This document shows, piece after piece, positions 33,201-41,689 of a stretch of 64,000 bases of DNA (positions are counted from its first letter, which is position 1; the number at the start of each line of letters is the position of its first letter). Origin of the DNA: Cyprinodon diabolis. Taxonomy: Eukaryota; Chordata; Actinopteri; Cyprinodontiformes; Cyprinodontidae. The stretch is from assembly GCA_030533445.1 (NCBI GenBank), contig JARPUW010000509.1, positions 1 through 64,000 on the forward strand, given 5' to 3'. The notes beneath the pieces were generated by a model. It ran no database searches and was not told the DNA's origin. It saw only the letters and a program-made list of their open reading frames with translations. Made by a program: the position numbers and the translations under genes.

Positions 33201-35319
33201 ACTTATGGACACTACAAGACTTCAACACCCTTCTATCTAACCTCTAGGCCAGGGGTGCTCAAGTCCAGTCCTCAAGAGCTACTATCCTGCAACTTTTTGA
33301 TGCACCCCATTTTTAACAGACCTGAATCAAATGACTGGCTTGTTACCGTGCCTCTGCTAGAATGAAGTGATTGAGACTTTTGATTCAGGTGTGTTAGAGA
33401 AGAGATACATCTAAAAGTTTTAGGATGGTAGCTCTTGAGGACTGGACTTGAGCACCCCTGCTCTGGGCCAATACTCACCCAAATATTTAAAGGTCTTTTC
33501 ATTTATCAGATTTAATCGCATCTTATCTAGTGTCCTGTTTAGGGTGTACCTCGTCTTTCCCCCAAAACAGTACTTAAGAGTTTCAGTCTGGCTTTAGAGC
33601 TCATCATAGCACTGAAACAGCTCTGGTGAAAGTCACTAATGATATTCTCATGGCCTCAGATAATGGACTCGTATCTGTGCTCGTCCTGTTGGATCTTAGT
33701 GCTGCATTTGATACAGTTGACCATAATATTCTTTTAGAAAGACTTGAATATTTTGTTGGAATTAAAGGAACAGCACTAGACTGGTTTAAATCTTATCTAT
33801 CTGATCGAATTCAGTTTGTTTATGTTAATGATAGATCTTCAACACGCTCAAAGGTTACCTGTGGAGTACCACAGGGATCGGTGCTAGGACCAATTCTCTT
33901 TACTTTATACATGCTCCCAATCGGTAGAGTTATTAGACAGCATGGGATTAATTTCCACTGTTATGCTGATGATACCCAGCTATATCTGTCTATAATCCAG
34001 ATGAAGCTAACCCATTACATAGATTACAGGCATGTCTGAAGACATAAAAACCTGGACGACTCTTAACTTTCTGCTTCTGAATGCGGACAAAACAGAAGTT
34101 ATAGTCTTTGGACCAGAGTCTCTGAAAAAGAAGCTGATTAGCCAGTCACTTCATTTGGATGGGATTAAACTGATTTCAGATAATAAAGTAAAAAATCTTG
34201 GTGTTGTTTTTGATCAGGACCTGTCATTTAAATCCCAGATCAAAGAGGTTTCTAGAATTTCCTTCTTTCATCTGAGGAATATTGCAAAAATTAGAAATCT
34301 CCTGTCCAGGGGTGATGCTGAGAAACTAGTCCATGCATTTGTTACTTCAAGGCTGGACTATTGTAATTCTTTACTATCAGGAAGTCCACAAACTGTAGTT
34401 AAAAGCCTTCAGCTGATCCAAAATGCTGCAGCCAGAGTTCTGATGAAAATGAAAAAGAGAGATCATATCTCTCCTATCCTGGCTTCTCTTCATTGGCTTC
34501 CTGTTAAATCCAGAATAGAATTTAAAATCCTCCTTCTCACATATAAAGCCTTAAATGGCCAAGCTCCATCTGATATCAGAGATCTGATTGTTCCTTATGT
34601 TCCTAACAGAGCACTTCGCTCTCAATCTGCAGGTTTACTGGTGGTTCCTAGAATTTCTAAAAGTAGAATGGGAGGCAGATCTTTTAGTTCTCAGGCTCCT
34701 CTCCTGTGGAACCAACTACCAGTTTTAGTCCGTGAGGCAGACACCCTGTCTACTTTTAAGGCTAGGCTTAAAACTTTCCTTTTTGATAAAGCTTCTAGTT
34801 AGAGTGGCTCAGGTTATCCTGATCTATCTCTATAGTTCTGCTGCTATAGGCTTAGACTGCTGGAGCTACGGTGACTAACTTTCTGTGCTCTTTTCTATAA
34901 TTTATGACATAAAACCAACTCAGGGTTCACCAGCATATCTTTTTCTTTCTTGAACAGAGACTCTTTTGGAGGTTTACTGTTTCTTTTTCTGTCTTCTGGA
35001 ACACCCAGTTGGCCTCAGGTGAAGGCCGCTCACACTGATCGAATAGCATAATGCACATGAACGTCTACTGTCACTACATGATCATCCAGGAGGAGCAAAT
35101 CCTGCGAAGGTAATGACCCGAAGTGACTCAATCTGACTCTAAATTCTATTGAATTGGCCCCGTAAAGTGCCCCAAGATGACATATTCCATACAAATAAAC
35201 TAATTTGAAAAGACACCAGTAGAACATGTTAAAATCCAATCAATAAACATAAACATTTTAGGATTTAGACAACTGAGATTGTACTTACAGGTTAGCCACA
35301 GCAGAGAGTTTATTTTCAT
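27294..35319 (-). CDS. Two-Ig-domain ITIM receptor (Fc-receptor-like), six exons
   Basis: Exons: 35319-35289, 30356-30321, 29754-29494, 29414-29169, 27636-27517, 27391-27294; 263 residues, every junction phase 1. The signal peptide is split over a 31-nt exon and a 36-nt mini-exon ('[17 protein letters not shown]'), a known Fc-receptor-family layout. Ig1 (23-109) has Cys in 'FLSCEEGG' and 'SGVYWCWS'; Ig2 (110-191) in 'VTLSCLTE' and 'EGLYRCNIS'. N-glycosylation sequons are NIS, NGS and NSS in Ig1 and NRS in Ig2. One membrane helix spans about 202-226. The last exon holds '[10 protein letters not shown]': I238-x-Y240-x-x-V243 is a consensus ITIM, so phosphorylation would recruit SHP phosphatases. 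It is a surface inhibitory receptor, best matched to teleost FCRL/Fc-gamma-receptor-like proteins; ligand unknown. Introns carry L2, SINE, Kolobok-like and MITE insertions. Confidence 0.8.
27676..27725 (-). mobile_element. L2 3'-tail fragment
   Basis: 'ttcaattcagcttatttata' and 'ccccaaattcacctaaaggcac' match the complement of the L2 3' end. It is in opposite orientation to the longer L2 fragment that starts about 140 bp away. Confidence 0.6.
27868..28737 (+). mobile_element. 5'-truncated L2-group LINE (copy C) in receptor intron
   Basis: The frame 27879-28196 encodes the ORF2 C-terminus ('[20 protein letters not shown]', '[18 protein letters not shown]', 'FDKASS'). It is followed by a 3' UTR and a tail 'aaactgaattgaat', like copy A at 39001-39950. 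The UTR lacks part of the segment seen in copy A (39340-39650). Oriented opposite to the host gene. Confidence 0.85.
28738..29055 (+). repeat. tRNA-type SINE with RTE-like tail
   Basis: 'ggttcgattcc' at 28755-28765 matches a tRNA B-box. Then follow 'gcgcgggttctctccgggta', 'tgcgatggactggcgacctg' and 'aggcaccagcacccctcgcg', ending in 'ggatggatggat'. No A-box was found, so it is 5'-truncated. It is inserted at the tail of L2 copy C. Confidence 0.75.
30541..31353 (+). mobile_element. Kolobok-like element with THAP-domain relic, copy 2
   Basis: Flanked by TTAA on both sides (30537-30540 and 31354-31357). The left end 'aggaaaagtccggtc' and the complement of the right end 'aggagaagtctgct' are inverted repeats. 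The interior has the same broken THAP coding as copy 1 (bases 30886-31062, C-x4-C start, then 'FGRRMFSR' out of frame; no catalytic domain). THAP plus TTAA target duplication is the combination known for Kolobok. It lies in intron 2 next to the mini-exon / intron 1 boundary of the Ig receptor gene, that is, within its 4.9-kb first intron. Confidence 0.7.
31360..33020. other. Receptor intron 1, no exon recognised
   Basis: Contains 'attgactgtataaaaagcgg' near 31610, a motif seen in some fish miniature elements, but no boundaries could be drawn. No coding exon supported. Confidence 0.4.
33025..33111 (+). repeat. Right-end fragment of the Kolobok-like family, copy 3
   Basis: 'catttattgaacagtatg', 'atttaaagtactt', 'tttgaattctgaatatgacc' and 'ggacttctcc' followed by TTTAA match the right end of copy 2. 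The end 'gaccggacttctcc' is the exact complement of the left end of copy 2 apart from one base. Confidence 0.7.
33250..33460. mobile_element. hAT-type MITE, 211 bp
   Basis: The termini 'caggggtgctcaagtccagt' and 'actggacttgagcacccctg' are exact complements and the match continues inward to 31 bp. Flanking 8-mers 'ctctaggc' and 'ctctgggc' differ at one base, fitting an 8-bp hAT target duplication. No coding capacity. Confidence 0.92.
33570..35210 (+). mobile_element. 5'-truncated L2-group LINE (copy B) with divergent 3' UTR
   Basis: Starts inside the RT domain ('[16 protein letters not shown]'-equivalent) and runs to 'FLFDKASS' at 34802. The RT box '[14 protein letters not shown]' is present at about 33952-33993. 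A one-base deletion right after it ('tataatccag' where copy A has 'tataaatccag') breaks the frame; the second half reopens at 34032. The same deletion is in copy D. From about 34866 the 3' UTR no longer matches copies A and C but still ends in an L2-like 'agtgccccaagatgacat...aataaacta'. Inside receptor intron 1. Confidence 0.85.
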
Positions 35320-36060
35320 GGTGTCCTCCGATCATAGGAAGGTCATTGGTTCTTTCTATCATGGGAGGAAAGCTTAATTCCTTTGTTCTTCTAAACAGCA
35401 GCAGCTGAGGTTTCTGTCAATCAGCGGATCTGAGAAAAGGGTGGGCTCAATAGTTTGACAAAAATATTGCTTAAATAATCCAGTGACTGCTGGAAGCCGC
35501 TAACTGATCAGTAGAAAACACTGAAATCAGAGTGCATGATGATTTCCCTGACTATCATGTAGATTTAGCTTCTGAACAAGACTGAGGTGGTCCAGCTCGT
35601 GTTTCCTACAAACGGGACCCTTTGCCTGTAAACTGAGGCTGGCTGACGTTTATTTCCACAGCAGCTGTGATGTGGGGAGCTTACACCCACTGATGAGAGG
35701 AAGTAATCAGTTAGGGTGATGTTGTGGTTATAAAGTTTAAAGTAAAAAAAGATCTCAAAGGCAAAACGAAAGTGACTTAAGTTTGGTCCAACTATAATAA
35801 ATATAACTAAACAATAAACCTTCAGACCAAAAGGAAACGCTAAATATCTTACAAACAAATACTCGATTTGAAAGGAAAAAAACCTTCAAACTTCACATCT
35901 TTTTAGGCAATTTTAACTGCAGCCAGCGAGTTCCCACACTCAATCACAAAGAGACCACCTCTCAGAACGGATATAATCAAATCAGGACATAAACTACAAA
36001 ACTGCACCACGGAAGAAGTCTCTGCAGAACATGTAGAAGGTGTGTCTGTTGTTTAGAGGG
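35320..36060. other. Upstream region of the Ig receptor gene
   Basis: This contains the presumed promoter of the minus-strand receptor (just above 35319). No TATA box or clear factor site could be supported. The rest is non-coding. Confidence 0.4.
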
Positions 36061-36061
36061 C

Positions 36062-39000
36062 ATGGTTGGTCCATTGTTTCAAGGCAAGTCCAGTGGAGGA
36101 TCTGTAGGTGGAAGCAGGGCTGGAGTACCGCAGGGTTGTGTGCTTAAACCACCCAGGGTGCAGACCAGGAAGCAGAGTTGTAGTTTAACACACATCTCTG
36201 CAGCTTCTCTACTGTTACCCACTCTTTACTCCATCCAGACAGTGTCTTGCCCACGACCAAAATCTAATAAATTAGCAAAGATTCCCAAAGAAGTAAATCA
36301 TGATAATCTAATTAAAATCAAAATAACTCCAATTGGGGAAAAAGTTAAAACAATTAAATGCGGTCTGTTTAACATAAGATCGCTTTCCTCTAAAAGTCTG
36401 CTAGTTAATGACTTGATTTGTGATAATCACATTGACTTGTTTTGCCTTACAGAAACCTGGCTGCAGCAAGAGGATTATGTGAGCATAAACGAGGCAACTC
36501 CTTCAAGCTATTTAAATTTTCACATACCCAGAAGTTCTGGGCGAGGAGGAGGAGTAGCAACAATCTTCCAGTCTGACTTACTGATTACTCCCAAAACAGT
36601 TAATACCTACAACTCTTTTGAACATTTAACCCTTAATTTCCCTCATCCAAATTTCAAGGCAAGAAAACCTCTTCTTCTTGTAACTTTGTATCGTCCGCCA
36701 GGTCCTTACTCTGAATTTTTAGATGAGTTTTCAGAGTTCCTTTCTGATTTGGTATTAAATACTGACAGGGTCATCATAGTGGGAGATTTTAACATCCATG
36801 CTGACATTGAAGGCGATAGCTTAAGAGCGGCCTTTGATGCTATCTTAGACACTATTGGCTTTGTTCAAAATGTGAATAGTCCCACACATTCTCATCTTCA
36901 TACTTTGGATCTTGTGCTGACATACGGCATAGAATGTGAAGAAATAACAGTATTTCCTCACAACCCTGTCCTCTCTGACCACTTTCTAATAACCTTCAGG
37001 ATTACTTTAACAGAGTTCTCCTCCCCCAAAAGAAGGTTCAATTTTAGTAGATCTTTATCAGATAGTGCAGTTATAAATTTTAAAGAATCGGCTTCACTTT
37101 CTCTCTCCTCTGTGTTGCTGAGCAGTGCTGCAGAGTGCAAAAGTATAGCTTATTCCCCTTCACAGGTTGATGATTTTGTTGATGGGGTTGCTAGTTCTCT
37201 GCGTACTGCCTTAGACAACGCAGCTCCTTTGAAAATGAAAACCGTTAAAAATAGAAAGCTTGCTCCTTGGTTTAATGCAGAGCTGCATACTTTGAAGCAA
37301 AATGCTAGGAAACTGGAGAGAAAATATCGCTCCACAGGCCTGCAGGAGTCCTTCCTAGTCTGGAAAAATGGTTTACTGCTGTATAAGAGGACCCTTTGTA
37401 AAGCAAGAGCAGCATACTTCTCCTCATTAATAGAGGAGAATAAGAATAATCCTAGATTTCTTTTTAATACAGTTGCCAAACTCACCCAGAGCCATAGCTC
37501 TGTTGAACCGTCCATTCCACCTGCTCTTAACAGCAATGATTTTATGGGATTCTTTATAAATAAGATTGATGATATTAAAAATAAGATCATAAGCACTCCT
37601 CTATCCACGATTGTACCTGAGGTAGTCATGGAATCTGAACCGGGTTTAGACTGCTTTGATCCAGTTGAACTTTCTGAATTAGCAAAATTATTGTCTTCAT
37701 CTAAGCCTTCAACTTGTATGTTAGATCCAGTTCCAACCAGGTTATTTAAGGAGGTATTCCCTTTGATCTCCTCCTCCATTTTAGATGTGATTAATCTATC
37801 TCTGTTACAGGGATATGTACCTAAAGCTTTTAAGGTTGCTGTAATTAAACCTCTGCTTAAGAAACCGTCTCTTGACCCAGATGACTTGGTTAATTATAGA
37901 CCTATATCCAATCTTCCTTTCTTATCCAAAATTCTTGAGAAAGTAGTTGCCAAACAAGTTTGCGACCACTTACACCATAATGAACTTTTTGAACAGTTTC
38001 AGTCTGGCTTTAGAGCTCATCATAGCACTGAAACAGCTCTGGTGAAAGTCACTAATGATATTCTCATGGCCTCAGATAATGGACTTGTATCTGTGCTCGT
38101 CCTGTTGGATCTTAGTGCTGCATTTGATACAGTTGACCATAATATTCTTTTAGAAAGACTTGAATATTTTGTTGGAATTAAAGGAACAGCACTAGACTGG
38201 TTTAAATCTTATCTATCTGATCGAATTCAGTTTGTTTATGTTAAAGATAGATCTTCAACACACTCAAAGGTTACCTGTGGAGTACCACAGGGATCAGTGC
38301 TAGGACCAATTCTCTTTACTTTATACATGCTCCCAATTGGTAGAGTTATTAGACAGCATGGGATTAATTTCCACTGTTATGCTGATGATACCCAGCTATA
38401 TCTGTCTATAAATCCAGATGAAGCTAACCCATTACATAGATTACAAGCATGTCTTGAAGACATAAAAACCTGGATGACTCTTAACTTTCTGCTTCTGAAT
38501 GCAGACAAAACAGAAGTTATAGTCTTTGGACCAGAGTCTCTGAAAAAGAAGCTGATTAGCCAGTCACTTCATTTGGATGGGATTAAACTGATTTCAGATA
38601 ATAAAGTAAAAAATCTTGGTGTTGTTTTTGATCAGGACCTGTCATTTAAATCCCAGATCAAAGAGGTTTCTAGAATTTCCTTCTTTCATCTGAGGAACAT
38701 TGCAAAAATTAGAAATCTCCTGTCCAGGGGTGATGCTGAGAAACTAGTCCATGCATTTGTTACTTCAAGGCTGGACTATTGTAATTCTTTACTATCAGGA
38801 AGTCCACAAACTGTAGTTAAAAGCCTTCAGCTGATCCAAAATGCTGCAGCCAGAGTTCTGATGAAAATGAAAAAGAGAGATCATATCTCTCCTATCCTGG
38901 CTTCTCTTCATTGGCTTCCTGTTAAATCCAGAATAGAATTTAAAATCCTCCTTCTCACATATAAAGCCTTAAATTGCCAAGCTCCATCTGATATCAGAGA

Positions 39001-39220
39001 TCTGATTGTTCCTTATGTTCCTAACAGAGCACTTCGCTCTCAATCTGCAGGTTTACTAGTGGTTCCTAGAATTTCTAAAAGTAGAATGGGAGGCAGATCT
39101 TTTAGTTATCAGGCTCCTCTCCTGTGGAACCAACTACCAGTTTTAGTCCGTGAGGCAGACACCCTGTCTACTTTTAAGGCTAGGCTTAAAACTTTCCTTT
39201 TTGATAAAGCTTCTAGTTAG
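36062..39220 (+). CDS. L2-group LINE ORF2: endonuclease and reverse transcriptase
   Basis: One uninterrupted frame of 1,052 codons from an ATG at 36062. The first roughly 30 residues come from flanking DNA; LINE homology starts near residue 30. The apurinic-type endonuclease (about 95-320) shows '[13 protein letters not shown]', 'LFCLTETWL', '[10 protein letters not shown]', '[10 protein letters not shown]', '[12 protein letters not shown]', '[10 protein letters not shown]' and 'PVLSDHFLI'. The reverse transcriptase (about 590-800) shows '[20 protein letters not shown]', '[17 protein letters not shown]', '[20 protein letters not shown]' and '[13 protein letters not shown]', so the YADD catalytic Asp pair is kept. 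The C-terminal region ends 'TFLFDKASS'. The protein nicks target DNA and primes reverse transcription there. It could still be active in trans. Clade (L2 versus Rex1/CR1) is judged from motifs only. Confidence 0.9.
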   Translation: MVGPLFQGKSSGGSVGGSRAGVPQGCVLKPPRVQTRKQSCSLTHISAASLLLPTLYSIQTVSCPRPKSNKLAKIPKEVNHDNLIKIKITPIGEKVKTIKCGLFNIRSLSSKSLLVNDLICDNHIDLFCLTETWLQQEDYVSINEATPSSYLNFHIPRSSGRGGGVATIFQSDLLITPKTVNTYNSFEHLTLNFPHPNFKARKPLLLVTLYRPPGPYSEFLDEFSEFLSDLVLNTDRVIIVGDFNIHADIEGDSLRAAFDAILDTIGFVQNVNSPTHSHLHTLDLVLTYGIECEEITVFPHNPVLSDHFLITFRITLTEFSSPKRRFNFSRSLSDSAVINFKESASLSLSSVLLSSAAECKSIAYSPSQVDDFVDGVASSLRTALDNAAPLKMKTVKNRKLAPWFNAELHTLKQNARKLERKYRSTGLQESFLVWKNGLLLYKRTLCKARAAYFSSLIEENKNNPRFLFNTVAKLTQSHSSVEPSIPPALNSNDFMGFFINKIDDIKNKIISTPLSTIVPEVVMESEPGLDCFDPVELSELAKLLSSSKPSTCMLDPVPTRLFKEVFPLISSSILDVINLSLLQGYVPKAFKVAVIKPLLKKPSLDPDDLVNYRPISNLPFLSKILEKVVAKQVCDHLHHNELFEQFQSGFRAHHSTETALVKVTNDILMASDNGLVSVLVLLDLSAAFDTVDHNILLERLEYFVGIKGTALDWFKSYLSDRIQFVYVKDRSSTHSKVTCGVPQGSVLGPILFTLYMLPIGRVIRQHGINFHCYADDTQLYLSINPDEANPLHRLQACLEDIKTWMTLNFLLLNADKTEVIVFGPESLKKKLISQSLHLDGIKLISDNKVKNLGVVFDQDLSFKSQIKEVSRISFFHLRNIAKIRNLLSRGDAEKLVHAFVTSRLDYCNSLLSGSPQTVVKSLQLIQNAAARVLMKMKKRDHISPILASLHWLPVKSRIEFKILLLTYKALNCQAPSDIRDLIVPYVPNRALRSQSAGLLVVPRISKSRMGGRSFSYQAPLLWNQLPVLVREADTLSTFKARLKTFLFDKASS

Positions 39221-39950
39221 AGTGGCTCAGGTTATCCTGATCTATCTCTATAGTTATGCTGCTATAGGCTTAGACTGCTGGAGGACATAGGGACCCCCAT
39301 TTCATCTTTCTGCTTCATTCTCTCTCTGTTCTCCTATTCTGCAGAATCTGTTAGTTCAATCTCTAACCTTCTGCTCTCTCTGCTTTTCCTCAGAGTAGCT
39401 TTGCCTCGTCTGTTCCTGTTTGGCTGTGACGTCATCCAGGAAAGAAACATCAGCTGTGCTGCTTCCATCAACACCCTTGTTTGTAGATGTTGGAGATCGG
39501 CCTGTCTTCCAGTGTGGTCCTGTTTCTCTGGCCGTGGCTGGGTGGATGTGCTCTCTTCATCCTCTGGCATGGGAGCTGCCTTGGAGCTCGTCTGCCTGGC
39601 TGTGTGTTTCCTGGACGGGGCCGCCTTTTACAGCTGCTTTTTGTATCTCTGCTTCTGTCTCCTTGAACCCCAGTGGGCCTCAGCAGATGGCCGCTCACAC
39701 TGAGCCTGGTTCTGCTGGAGGTTTCTTCCTGTTAAAAGGGAGTTTTTCCTCTCCACTGTCGCTACAAGCATGCTTAGTGTGAGGGATTGTATTTGAGTCA
39801 ATGAGTCAATGCAATCAACTGGTTTTCCTTAGATAGAAAACTTTGTATCAATTTGACTGTATGATCTGGTTGAACTGTAAAGTGCCTTGAGATGACATGT
39901 GTTGTGAATTTGGCGCTATATAAATAAACTGAATTGAATTGAATGGAATT
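36148..39950 (+). mobile_element. L2-group LINE, copy A (ORF2 intact, ORF1 missing)
   Basis: Homology with copy D begins at 'ccacccagggtgcagaccag' (about 36148) and runs through the 3' UTR to the 'gaattgaattgaat' tail near 39945. The whole ORF1 present in copy D is absent, so the copy is 5'-truncated. The 3' UTR reads open on both strands for about 100 codons, but that is a compositional effect. Confidence 0.9.
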
Positions 39951-41230
39951 AAACTCCTTCCTTTCAATCTGCTGCAGGTTGTGCTTGGAAGGATCTGACT
40001 GTGGAAGTGAGGAGATTTGCAGAAAAATAAAATGTTTTCATGTTGAACAGTGAGAAATCCGTTGGCAGGAAAGAAAATCATGTTTAAATTCCTGGTCCAG
40101 ACCTGCTACATTAAAAAAAGATGCTAAAGAGTCTGAGAAGCATTGAAAACACAGCAGCTAAAAACACTAATCACTGCTGAAAAGGTTTTAGTCTCTATTG
40201 TAAACATTGTTAAATTACTATGTTTTTTTTTTATCTATAGGAATACAGTTATTCTTTCTTCTTTCCAGTAGATGTACAAAAATAGTCACAGGAAGCCATG
40301 ACTTCCTGTTTCTTACTTTCTTTTGTCAAACTGTGTAGGCGGGGGGGTTGATTGAGTGCGTCTGACAGATATGATAGTACTGAAGTTTTTCTTTCTTTCT
40401 TTCTTTCCTAGTATTAAATTAACTCTTTGAGAGTATTTAATTTTTACCCAGAAGCTAACAATGAGAACAAGATGGTTTCTGGGATCATCTGGGCACTGAA
40501 ACCCGTTAAGGCGGTTCAAGGAGGATCACCACGTTTGCATGGTGAAGGACTAGTGAGGGTGTATAACAAGCAGCAGGGGGGAGGGGGGGTATGATCTTAG
40601 ACTGGTGACAGGCTGCATCAAAATGGAGTCATCCAGCGACGCAGGAGTAGGATAGAAGCTTGATAAATACGCCATGTCACGGGGAATGGATATGGACTCT
40701 GATAGGCCATCAACCAAGAAATGTAATGAGAGGTATGTGCAAACAAGAGCAGTGAAAAACAAGCAGGCACACATTTATTGAAAATCTAGAGGGTGACGCC
40801 CACACTGATATAACATTTTCACGGGAAGATTCAAAAAAAGAAGTATTAATGTTATTAATGTATTTTTGACGTACTTAAAGATGTTAATGTTTGATGAAAA
40901 AGCAGCCTTAAAACCCTCTGGCAGTGTTTGGGGTGGCAGTGCTCCTTCTGTTCCTCCTTGCACAAAGGCAGAGGTAGCGGCCCTGCTGAAGCCCTCCTAT
41001 GGCCTCCTCTACATCTCCTAGTGTACTGGCCTGACTCCTGGTAACCGGACTCCGCCAGATGGATTTGCTCCGCATATCCATCTGGAAACCTTCCGTTGAA
41101 GTAATTTTGGGAAGGGCGAAAATACTGGTTAGCTGATTGGCCTATGTTGGTGATAGACGGGCCAAATAAACCAATCAGATCAACGAAGCATATGACGTAC
41201 TAACAGAGCGACGACGGAAACACAACCACA
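39951..41230. other. Intergenic, with (CTTT)n and a repeat-like right end
   Basis: A (ctttctttctttctttc) run lies at 40388-40408. From 41030 to 41230 the sequence 'ccagatggatttgctccgca...' followed by 'ccaatcaga' and 'gacgtac' looks like a miniature transposon, but its ends are undefined. No gene supported. Confidence 0.4.
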
Positions 41231-41239
41231 AGCCAGGCT

Positions 41240-41688
41240 ACTCTTGCCGAAACCAGTCAGGAGAAGAGCAAAAACATCTTTTCCTAAGCACCTCACTGGT
41301 CCAAAGGGCCCAGAAGTGCTTGGACTTCCTGTGGAGGATGAGGAGAGCCCACCTGCCCCCCCCCATCCTCCCCACCTTCTCCAGAAGCACCATAGAGAGC
41401 GTTCTGAGCAGCTGTCTCACTGTGTGGTGTGGAGGCTGCAGCGCCTCAGACTGGAAGAAGGTGAGAACAGCAGAGAGGATCATGGGGGCTCCTCTTCCCT
41501 CCATTAAAGACATTTCATCCCAGCGCTGCGTGTCCCGAGCCCGTGACATCATCAATGACCCCTCACCCCCCCACCATGGACTGTTCTCCCTGCTGCCCTC
41601 TGGGAAGAGGCTTCACAGCATTCAATGCAGGACCAGCAGGTTCTGCAGCAGCTTCTTCCCCACCGCCATCACACTGATGAACTGCTGA
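41240..41688 (+). pseudogene. C-terminal remnant of a different non-LTR retrotransposon
   Basis: Frame 41320-41688 plus the overlapping frame before it spells 'LDFLWRMRRAHLPPPILP', 'STIESVLSSCLTVWCGGCSA', 'VRTAERIMGAPLPSI' and 'LLPSGKRLHSIQCRTSR'. This is the C-terminal tail that follows the RT domain in one group of fish non-LTR elements and is unlike the L2 copies here. A frameshift near 41320 and absence of the RT mark it as dead. Confidence 0.7.
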
Positions 41689-41689
41689 A

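Noticed and set aside
37150..37779. 209-codon frame antisense to L2 ORF2 (also 57532-58161)
   Set aside because: It lies opposite the conserved sense ORF2 and recurs only because the LINE is repeated; no independent motif.
39334..39782. Open frames on both strands of the L2 3' UTR (also 55530-55978)
   Set aside because: Both directions are open, a compositional effect of the UTR; no matching domain.
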